Of a stretch of DNA of 64,000 nt, positions 57,115 through 64,000 are shown piece after piece; within the stretch, counting starts at the first letter, position 1; each line of letters begins with the position of its first letter. Source of the DNA: Rhodospirillales bacterium (GTDB taxonomy: Bacteria; Pseudomonadota; Alphaproteobacteria; Rhodospirillales; Defluviicoccaceae); NCBI GenBank assembly GCA_016712375.1, contig JADJRE010000045.1, positions 18,736 to 82,735 on the forward strand, in the 5' to 3' direction. The position numbers and the translations under genes were made by a program. The notes under the pieces are model-generated. The model was not told where the DNA came from. It made no database searches and worked only from the letters and a program-made list of their open reading frames with translations.

Positions 57115-58365
57115 ATGGCGACCATTCCTGGATCGGTATACGACGATATTATATTTGGCTCGGCAGCAGGTGAGCTGTTGGCAGGTGGGAGCGGAAAAGA
57201 CGCGATCCACGCTGGCGACGGCAATGACCAGCTCTCCGGCGGATCCGGCGACGATCTGCTGATGGGCGACGCCGGCAACGATACGCTGGATGGCGGTTCC
57301 GGCAACGATATCGGGTTCGGCGGCGACGGCAACGATGTTCTGCTCGGCGGCTCCGGGAAGGATTTGATGTTCGGCGACGCCGGCAACGACTCCCTCGACG
57401 GCGGCTCCGACGATGACAAGCTTTTCGGTGGCGACGGCTTGGACACGCTGCACGGCGGTGCCGGTAACGATCAGCTTTTCGGCGATGCCGGCGACGACCT
57501 GGTCGACGGCGGCAGCGGCAACGATCAGGTGTTCGGGGGCGAAGGTCAGGACCAGCTGATCGGCGGCCTCGGCAATGACGCCCTGTTCGGCGGAGCCGGC
57601 AATGATCAGCTGTTCGGCGGCATTGGCGACGACACGTTGTACGGCGATGCCGGCGACGATTCGCTGGATGGCGGGATAGGCAACGATAAGCTGTTCGGCG
57701 GCGACGGCTACGACAAACTGTACGGCGGCACGGGCGACGACGTCCTCGACGGTGGCAAGGGCGATGACCTGCTCGACGGCGGGACCGGCAACGACAACCT
57801 CTCCGGTGGGGACGGCGACGACAACCTCTACGGCGGTGACGGCGAGGATGCGTTGTCGGGCGGCACGGGCGACGATCTGGTTGACGGCGGCGCCGGCGAC
57901 GATCGCCTGGAGAGCGGCGACGGCGACGATAACCTCTATGGCGGAGCCGGCAACGACGTGCTGTCCGCCGGCAAGGGCGACGACTTCCTCGACGGCGGCG
58001 ACGGCGACGACCTTCTGTCCGGCGGGGCCGCCAGCGACCAGTTGTTCGGCGGCGCCGGCAACGACACGCTGTCCGGAGACGGCGGCGACGACGAGCTGTG
58101 GGGCGGTCAGGGTGATGACCTGTTCCTGTTCAACGGCGGCGGGGGCAACGACATCGTCATGGACCTTGAAGACGGCGACATCGTCCAGATCGCCCGCAAC
58201 ATCAACGGCTCGGGCCTGAGCTCCGCCAGCCAGCTGGCCGATATCGTCGTCGACGACGGCGGCAATGCCGTCCTTGACTTCGGGCACGGCGACACGCTGA
58301 CGCTGGTCGGTGTTTCGTTTGAAGACGTCCAGGCTGATCCGAGCAAGTACTTCCAAGTCTCCTGA
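57115..58365 (+). CDS. RTX calcium-binding protein (hemolysin-type nonapeptide repeats)
   Basis: 416-residue secreted protein made almost entirely of GGxGxDxxx nonapeptide repeats (about residues 20-345, some three dozen copies such as GGSGNDIGF, GGAGNDQLF, GGDGDDNLY), which wind into a parallel beta-roll that binds calcium. A C-terminal domain (VQIARNINGSGLSSASQLADIVVDDGGNAVLDFGHGDTLTLVGV) is the usual end of type I secretion substrates. No signal peptide and no catalytic domain, so it may be structural (surface layer or matrix). Export by an ABC type I system is inferred; none is in the window. Long AT-rich upstream region, strong terminator just after the gene. Confidence 0.92.
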   Translation: MATIPGSVYDDIIFGSAAGELLAGGSGKDAIHAGDGNDQLSGGSGDDLLMGDAGNDTLDGGSGNDIGFGGDGNDVLLGGSGKDLMFGDAGNDSLDGGSDDDKLFGGDGLDTLHGGAGNDQLFGDAGDDLVDGGSGNDQVFGGEGQDQLIGGLGNDALFGGAGNDQLFGGIGDDTLYGDAGDDSLDGGIGNDKLFGGDGYDKLYGGTGDDVLDGGKGDDLLDGGTGNDNLSGGDGDDNLYGGDGEDALSGGTGDDLVDGGAGDDRLESGDGDDNLYGGAGNDVLSAGKGDDFLDGGDGDDLLSGGAASDQLFGGAGNDTLSGDGGDDELWGGQGDDLFLFNGGGGNDIVMDLEDGDIVQIARNINGSGLSSASQLADIVVDDGGNAVLDFGHGDTLTLVGVSFEDVQADPSKYFQVS

Positions 58366-58380
58366 ACCCCGGTCTGACGG

Positions 58381-58409
58381 CCGCCGGCCGCTCTTGCAGC
58401 GGCCGGCGG
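58381..58409 (+). terminator. Strong GC-rich hairpin after the RTX gene
   Basis: CCGCCGGCCGCT and AGCGGCCGGCGG form a perfect 12-bp stem with a CTTGC loop, 16 bases past the RTX stop. The T tract is short (TTCG), so strictly an attenuated terminator, but the stem is very stable. It separates the RTX gene from the glycosyltransferases. Confidence 0.7.
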
Positions 58410-58445
58410 TTCGACATGCCGCCTCGCGGAAAGATCCGTTGCGCC

Positions 58446-60714
58446 ATGCCACAACCGACCGCTCACGATCGTCCCGCGTCCATTGCCGTCCACCACCTCG
58501 GGCAGGCTTTTGTCCTGGCCGAGTGGAAAGGTCCAGCCGTGCACAGCGCTGGCCGGCTCCGCGTCACCATCAACGGCAGCCGAATCCGGCCGCCGTATTC
58601 ACAGATCAGCTTGCCGCGCGAGGATGCCACATGCCGTAATCTGCTGGCATTCCGCCTCGATGCCTCCTCGCGACTGGCGCCAATGGAGATCCGCGACACC
58701 GCCGGCGGCCTCGTCGGGCGGTTCGACGGCCCGACTCGCGCCGTCCCCATAGCACAGGACTTCGATGCGCATGCCTTGGTGCTTGGCCTCGACGCAGGCA
58801 GGCGGGCTCGTCTGGCGCGCTTTCTGCTGGAGGTCTGCGGTCCGCTGTTCCGGGTGTCCACCGACCCGCTGTTTGTCGCCAACCTCCGCACGTTGCTGGC
58901 GGAAATGGCGGCGGGCTCCGGCGCCCTGACCGCGCGTTGTACGCTGACGGCGGAACAGATGTTCTGTGAAGGTTCGGTGCCCGACACGCTCGGCGAGCGC
59001 CTGAGCGCGGTCTTGCTTTCGGACGAGGGGGTCGTCCGCAATCCGGCACCGCCGGTCCTGCTGCCGGCTCCAGCGTCACAGCCGGGCCGCGACGGTCTCG
59101 GGATCGTCGTGCCGTGCTCCGCCCGCCGCCGCGGGGCGACGGTCGTCATCTTCGGCGAGAACGGGCTGGTGTGCCGGTCTGTCGCGGCTCCTCGCCGGCG
59201 GCTGCCGAGCGCCCACGAATGGTTCGCCAAGGCGGCCAGACAGCGGCCGCAGCAGCGCCGTTACCTTCTGGAAACGCTGGCCAGGGGACAGAGCGACATC
59301 GCAGCTGCGGCGCTGCTGGATGAACTGCGCGTGCTGACCGCCGACGGCGAGCGACCGGCCGATGCACGGTCCGCCTCGTTGCGAGTCACCGCCGAGACCA
59401 TCATCGACTGCGGTCATGGCTTGTTCGTCAGCGGGCGGCTGATCGACCCGCACCGCCTTGTTGTCGGCATCGATGTCGAACGACTGGGGGTTATCCGCTC
59501 GGTGAGCGCCGATCGGCTTGCTCGTTTCGCCGCAGTAACGCCGAGCGACGCCGGAGGCGAAACCGATCGCAACGGTTTCGCCATCTTCGTCGCTGAACCC
59601 GACGATGTTGCCGCCGATGCACCGGTTCGTCTGTCTGTCAGCCTGCGCTCGAGCGAGCGCATGGACATCGGCGAGGGACCTGCCCTGCTGACGCCGGAAC
59701 AAGCCTGCTCGGCGGTGCTCGCCAGCGTTCCTCCCCAGGGTGCCGACGAGTCTCTCCTGGCCTGCATTGAACCGACGCTCCGCGCGCTCCTCGGGCAGCG
59801 ACTGGCGACACCGATGCTCTTCGATATCCGAGAGGTCGGGCGCTGCCCAGCTCTTCCGGCGGCCACGGTCATCGCGCCGTTTACCAGGGAGCAGGAGATC
59901 CTGCGCTGCCGTCTGGGCGTTCTTGCGGGTGATCCGGAGATGCGGCAGGCGGAGTTCGTCTACCTCGTCGACCGGCCAGAGGACCAACTTGCAGCCGAAC
60001 GGGTGCTGCGCGACCTGTGGGCAGCCTACGGTATCGCTTCCCGGTTGGTCGTGTTCGAGCGTCCGGCTCCCGCCGGCGCCGTTCTCGACATCGGCGCCCG
60101 CGTGGCTCGTGGCGCAATGCTGGCTTTCTTCGGTCGAACTGCGGTTCCGGAGGCGGCAGGCTGGCTCGGCAAGCTTACCGGCTTTCTCGAGGCGCGGCCA
60201 CAGCGTGGCATTGTCGGAGCGGTCGCTTCACCCCGACCATTCGCTGATCTCGGCCGGCGGCGTGACCGGCCGCGACGACCAGGGACTCTGGCGGGTACAT
60301 CCCATACTGGCGGGATTCCCCCGCGACTATGCCCCTGCGGCGACGGCGAGCAGGGTCGACGCGGTGTCGCCGGAGTGTTTCGTTCTGGCGCGGGCGCTGC
60401 TGCTCGAGGTGCGCGGTTTCACCGGTGACTACCTGCTGGAGACGTCGGCGGTGGCCGAGCTGTGCCTCCAGGCGGCCGCGCGCGGCCGGGAAGTCTGGCG
60501 CCTGCCGGAACCGGCGGTATTCCGCCTCGGCGCCGTTGCGGCCGAGGACGACGCCCAGGCCGCGGCACGGCGGGAACTTGACCGGCGCCTGCTGGCACGG
60601 CGCTGGTGCGACGCGCTCCCGGCCGCTGCCGCGGCGCCGTCCTCCGAACGTACGGCGCACCGCCTCTCCGTGCCCGATGTCCAGGCGAACACCACCGCAC
60701 AGAAGGCGGCCTGA
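58446..60714 (+). CDS. Glycosyltransferase family 2-like protein with long N-terminal region, frameshifted
   Basis: About 755 residues after repair. Residues 1-480 are a long unrecognised N-terminal region with Arg/Ala-rich helices and beta segments such as IVVPCSARRRGATVVIFGENGLV. The C-terminal third looks like a GT-A domain: LPAATVIAPFTREQEILRCRL, EFVYLVDRPED, FFGRTAVPEAAGWLGKLTGFLEA. The frame breaks near 60219: the other frame gives SLHPDHSLISAGGVTGRDDQG, matching the VGAxLLYPDGxIQHAG motif of GT2 enzymes, then FVLARALLLEVRGFTGDYLLETS to 60714. Start at 58446 is uncertain (58416 also possible). Next gene, a GT1-type enzyme, begins 3 bases after the stop. Probably builds a surface polysaccharide or modifies the RTX protein; neither is proven. 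Confidence 0.72.
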
Positions 60715-60716
60715 CC

Positions 60717-61275
60717 ATGACGCGCGTCCTCTACCTCTGTCACGGCCATCCGGCGCTGGTTCCGGGGGGAACCGAAACCGTGGCTCACGACCTGTTCCGT
60801 TCGGTCCGTGAGCAGCCCGGCTGCGATGCGATGTTCGTCGGCTGTGTCAGCCCGCTGCACCGGGAAGGCCGCGCCGACAGCCGTCTGCAGACGATCGGCC
60901 GCACCGCTGACGAACTGCTGCTCTGGGTGGGAGCGTTCGATCGCTTCAATGTTGCGCAGACCGAAACACGCGGGTTCGCGCTGGCGATGGGCGAACTGCT
61001 CGCTTCCTTCCGCCCCGAGATCGTCCACTTTCACCACCTGTCGCGACTGGGTCTGGAGGCCATCCTGCTGACCCGCCGGGTGCTGCCGCGGGCCAAGATC
61101 GTGCTGACACTGCACGACTACTTCGCCATCTGCGCCAACGACGGCCTGATGACCTTCGGCGGCTCCGGCCGACGGTGCCGCGAGGCGACGCCGGACAGCT
61201 GTCACGCCTGCATGCCGGAGGTCGCACAGCATCGCTTCCTCGCCCGCACGCTGCATCGGCGGACCATGCTGGGCC
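60717..61275 (+). pseudogene. Glycosyltransferase family 4-like N-terminal fragment, truncated by IS21 element
   Basis: The first 180 or so residues of a GT1/GT4-type enzyme: MTRVLYLCHGHPALVPGGTETVAHDLFRSVRE (Rossmann start with glycine-rich loop), FRPEIVHFHHLSRLGLEAILLTRRVLPRAKIVLTLHDYFAICANDGLMTF, and CHACMPEVAQHRFLARTLHRRTMLGH. Similarity ends after about LHRRTMLGH (61275); the continuing open frame runs through the transposon on the opposite strand and is meaningless. The C-terminal nucleotide-sugar-binding half is lost, so the product should be inactive. ATG 60717 sits just after the GT2 stop, so the pair formed an operon. Confidence 0.8.
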
Positions 61276-61322
61276 ACTGCGGCGGAGTCAACGGCCAGGC
61301 CTTTTGCGCGAACGTTACGCAG

Positions 61323-61356
61323 CACAGCAAGGGCCCGATCGGGCCCCCTTGCTGTG
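61323..61356. repeat. 34-base near-perfect palindrome at the IS21 left border
   Basis: CACAGCAAGGG ... CCCTTGCTGTG arms (11 bp) continue inward into CCCGATCGGG, so the whole segment folds on itself. It ends in TGTG at the point where the left terminal sequence of the element seems to begin. Could be a bidirectional terminator or junction debris. Confidence 0.5.
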
Positions 61357-61419
61357 TCGTCGGTTTGCCCTCGAGGATCAGGGCTTGCCGATTTCGCCGG
61401 TCTCGGATTGACGGTGTCG

Positions 61420-62256
61420 GCGGTGGCCTGGTTTTGCTCCGCCCGATCGGCCGGGGTGGCGGGACGACGGCGTCCGGCGGATTGCTTCAGGCGGTAGCTG
61501 TCGCCGTTCATGGTGAGGATATGGACGTGGTGGGTCAGCCGGTCGAGCAGCGCGCCGGTGAGCCGTTCCGATCCCAGCACCGAGGTCCAGTCCTCGAACG
61601 GCAGATTGGACGTGACGAGGGTCGAGCCGCGCTCGTAGCGCTGGGAGAACACCTCGAACAGAAGTTCCGCCCCGGTCGGGGACAGCGGCACGTAACCGAG
61701 TTCGTCGATGATCAGGAGCTTCACCGCCTGCAGATCACGCTGCAGCTTCAGAAGGCGTCGTTCGTCGCGCGCTTCCATCAGCTGATGCACGAGGGCGGCC
61801 GCGGTGCTGAAGGCGACGCTGAACCCCTTCTGGCAGGCGGCAAGACCGAGAGCCAGGGCTGCATGCGTCTTGCCGGTGCCGGAATTGCCGAGCGCGATGA
61901 CGTTCTCGCGGCGCAGGATGAACTCGCAGCGCGCCAGCTCGAGCACCAGCATCTTGTTGAGGCTCGGAATGGCGGTGAAGTCGAAGGTGTCGAGGCTTTT
62001 GACCGCCGGGAAGCGTGCCGCCTTGATCCGCCGCTCGACCATTCGGCGTTCCCGGTCGATCAGTTCCAGCTCCACCAGGCGCAGCAGGTAGCGGGGATGA
62101 TCGACGCCGTCGCCGGCGCATTCGCGCGCGACCTTGTCGTATTCCCGCAGAACGGTCGGCAGCTTCAGCCGCTTCCAGGTGATGCGCCAGCAGAACCTGC
62201 GGCGTGCCGCTCGTCGTTCCCGCCGGCATCGCCTCGACGCCCGCCTTGCCGGTCAT
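61420..62256 (-). CDS. istB: IS21-family ATP-binding helper IstB, frameshifted
   Basis: ATPase partner of the transposase. ATG 62256 (overlapping the istA stop) gives MTGKAGVEAMPAGTTSGTPQVLLAHHL; an extra base near 62174 breaks the frame. The repaired sequence reads KRLKLPTVLREYDKVARECAGDGVDHPRYLLRLVELELIDRERRMVERRIKAARFP. The Walker A region is ENVIALGNSGTGKTHAALALGLA, Walker B is LLIIDELGYVPL, and SNLPFEDWTSVLGSERLTGALLDRL precedes the end near SYRLKQSAGRRR (about 61480). The stop codon is missing, and the frame stays open into the glycosyltransferase region down to 60429. The 3' coordinate is approximate. Confidence 0.82.
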
Positions 62257-63733
62257 GCCACCCTGCCGGGAACGAGAACGGCGTACGTCGGCCGCCGTCG
62301 TCATCCTGACGTCCGTTCTCGGCAGATGTGGATAGGCCGTCAGGTCGAGCCGGGCCGGTCGCCGCCCGACGCGCGCCAGAGCAATCTGCTTGACCGCATC
62401 AAAACCGATGGCGCCGAGCCGGATCGCTTCGGTGACCGCGCTCGCCACGATCTCCATCGGGATCGCCTCCATCAGCCGCAGGACCTGGATGAACTCCCGC
62501 TTGCCGCGGTTGCCCATGCGCGCTTCGAGGAGATGGCGCAGGTGCTGGAACGCCTCCGGCAGATCCCAGTCTTTCAGGCCGCCGCCTGGTCCAGGGCATT
62601 TGGCTTCGTCTCGATCAGCGCGAGGCAGTGCAGCGGCTCGAACACGAAGGTCCCGGTGCCGTAGGCGCGGCGATGTCGGGCGATCTGCCTGCCGGGCACA
62701 GGATCACCACCTCGTCGACGAAGCCCTTCACCACAACATCCCGGAAGCCGTATGCCGTCGGCACCGAGTAGTCGTTGCAGCGGTAGCGGACCAGGGCGGT
62801 TGACGAGACCCGCGCCGCCCGCTTCTCGCACGCCTCCAGCGGCACGGCGGGCAGATCCCGAAAGGACTCCAGGTCGGCGACGAGACGCTCGCCGATGGTC
62901 TCGCTGTGGCGACCGGCGCGTTCGCCCTGTCGGCGCCGGGAGCGCTCTTGCAGCATGGCATTGAGATCGTCGAAGCTTGCCGCCTGGGGGATCGGCGTCA
63001 TGAAGTTCAATCGGGCATACTTCACCAGCCCCTCGACCTTGCCCTTGTCGTTGCCCTTGCCGGGACGGCCAAAACGGTCGCGGAACAGGTAGGCTGAGTT
63101 CGGTGAAGGCCCGGGTCCGCTCCCGCCTGCCGTCACCGCAGATCTTCGCCACCGCGATCGTCGGTTGTCGTAAAGCACCGACAGCGGCACGCCGCCAAAG
63201 AAGGCGAACGCCGACACATGACCGTCGAGAAACGCTTCCGTCGTCTCCGCCGGGTAGGCCTTCACGAACGGCGCGTCCGACTGTGGCACGTCCATGCAGA
63301 AGAAGCGGATCTTCTGCCCCACGCCGCCGATCACGCCAATCGCCTCGCCGAAGTCGACTCGCGCGTGCCCGGGGATGCGCCAGCGGCACGAAGGTCTCCC
63401 GGCCTTTGGCGCGAGCGACCCGGACGTAGTCCCTCACCACCGTCACACCGCCGGCATAGCCGCGCTCGTCGCGCAGCCGCTCGAAGATCCGCTTGGCAGA
63501 ATGCCGCTGCTTCGAAGGCGCCGTCCCGTCGGCCTCGAGAATGGGCGTCGATCACCGGCAGAAGCGCCAAGCTTCGGCTTTTTCCCCGCCTTCCTTCGCG
63601 TGCAGCCGGGCGGCAACGAGAACCGGCACATCTTCGCACCCGTCTCACCGCTCCGCCCGCAACCCCGCGCCGCCTCGCGCCGGCTGTTACCCCCACTGAA
63701 CACAAAATGCCGAACGGCGGCGTAGACTTCCAC
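62253..63733 (-). pseudogene. istA: IS21-family transposase IstA, several frameshifts
   Basis: DDE transposase read in pieces in three frames. From the GTG at 63733: MEVYAAVRHFVFSGGNSRREAARGCG (helix-turn-helix start), MCRFSLPPGCTRRKAGKKPKLGA, then VTVVRDYVRVARAKGRETFVPLAHP, the core RFFCMDVPQSDAPFVKAYPAETTEAFLDGHVSAFAFFGGVPLSVLYDN, FRDRFGRPGKGNDKGKVEGLVKYAR (catalytic Glu in GKVE), FMTPIPQAASFDDLNAML, and RYRCNDYSVPTAYGFRDVVV. It ends DLTAYPHLPRTDV..ADYAVLVPGRVA with the stop at 62255-62253. At least five frame changes are needed. Either the transposase is dead or the sequence has many indels, in line with the rest of the window. Confidence 0.8.
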
Positions 63734-63856
63734 GGCAAAACATCCCCCGGCCGCCCCCTGACAAAGGAGACAGCCTAACCACTGGCCGGATTTTGCTCCG
63801 GCGCGGCAGCACCAACCGCCGCCGCTACGTGGCCTAATTTGTCACCGCCCTACACA

Positions 63857-64000
63857 TGTTCGATATGAGGTATGCCGCCAGCAGCAGGACGCCGCCCAGC
63901 ACCAAAACCTGATACAGGATCCCGCGTATCCGGCGGTCGTTCCACCAAGCAACCGGGGGCTCACGGGATCCGGGGTGCTGGTTGGGGAAGTAGCCATCGC
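63857..64000 (-). pseudogene. aapQ: AapQ-like amino-acid ABC transporter permease, 5' fragment cut by the IS
   Basis: On the minus strand the frame beginning at 63998 reads DGYFPNQHPGSREPPVAWWND, then RRIRGILYQVLVLGGVLLLAAYLISN, which matches the N-terminus of the general L-amino-acid permease AapQ (WWND.RVRG..YQVL). The start codon lies beyond the window. Similarity stops at the edge of the element (63856): the frame then runs into TGTGTAGGG and a stop. Only the first membrane segment remains, so this part cannot be functional. The rest of the gene may lie elsewhere in the genome next to another IS copy. Confidence 0.75.

Larger units (their letters stand above)
61353..63856 (-). mobile_element. 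IS21-family insertion sequence (istA-istB), boundaries approximate
   Basis: About 2.5 kb with istA then istB on the minus strand, overlapping ATGA, as in IS21. The right end on the minus strand starts TGTGTAGGGCGGTGACAAAT; the left end on the plus strand starts TGTGTCGTCGG, a plausible inverted partner, so 61353-63856 is taken as the extent. Copies of a CGGAGCAAAA..GGCCA motif occur near both ends (about 61427-61446 and 63784-63803), as expected of the internal binding sites, although both have the same orientation. Flanking sequences do not match: a GT gene on the left and an AapQ-like gene on the right, so no target duplication can be seen. Both transposase genes carry indels. Confidence 0.82.

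Noticed and set aside
57115..58365. Regularly spaced repeats considered as a CRISPR array
   Set aside because: The repeat unit is a degenerate in-frame 27-bp coding repeat translating to GGxGxDxxx; there are no unique spacers.

Overview
The window is GC-rich chromosomal DNA from an alphaproteobacterium, most likely of the Rhodospirillales. Support comes from the gene order histone-deacetylase-like / xseB / ispA / dxs / tlyA, an NDUFS4-like complex I accessory subunit, DUF294 signalling proteins beside acetate symporters, a TAXI-type TRAP transporter, and fused isobutyryl-CoA mutase. The combination (two SSS carboxylate symporters, IcmF, TRAP uptake) recalls short-chain-fatty-acid-scavenging, polymer-storing genera such as Defluviicoccus; that placement is inference. 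I see no tRNA, rRNA or CRISPR array.

Layout. 1-7 kb: carboxylate uptake (SSS symporter, DUF485 protein, ActP-like symporter) and two CBS-domain proteins. 7-12 kb (minus): TAXI binding protein, fused TRAP permease, DUF1850 and glutaryl-CoA dehydrogenase, chained by overlaps. 12-20 kb: a membrane-anchored hypothetical, an alpha/beta hydrolase-OsmC fusion, a penicillin-acylase-type Ntn hydrolase, a second hydrolase, CheW, HemB and MetY. 21-24 kb: IcmF. 24-29.5 kb (minus): isoprenoid operon. 29.6-36 kb (minus): TusA-like, NDUFS4-like, TsaC/Sua5, CysQ, an orphan CoxL-like molybdoprotein and a fused Memo-AMMECR1 protein, divergent from its radical-SAM partner AmrS. 37-43 kb: GST, a lipoprotein, a strikingly AT-rich membrane protein, Pcm. 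43-51 kb (plus): envelope/replication run MltB, RlpA, DacA, Tmk, HolB, MetG, TatD. 50.8-52.8 kb: orphan phage terminase pair. 53-56 kb: GltX and citrate synthase. 57-61 kb: short RTX protein and two glycosyltransferases. 61-64 kb: an IS21-family element flanked on one side by a truncated glycosyltransferase and on the other by a truncated amino-acid ABC permease (AapQ-like).

A second layer runs through the whole window: at least 15 genes, many of them housekeeping (dxs, gltA, tlyA, tsaC, holB, dacA, mltB, rlpA), carry single-base indels, often one base missing from a homopolymer run, and metY carries an in-frame amber codon. In most cases the correct reading frame resumes immediately. The pattern looks more like sequencing or assembly error than decay, so broken genes are described here over their full inferred extent. 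The best lead for little-understood biology is the Memo/AMMECR1/radical-SAM locus at 34.6-37.3 kb; the best structural anomaly is the IS21 element with unrelated flanking genes.
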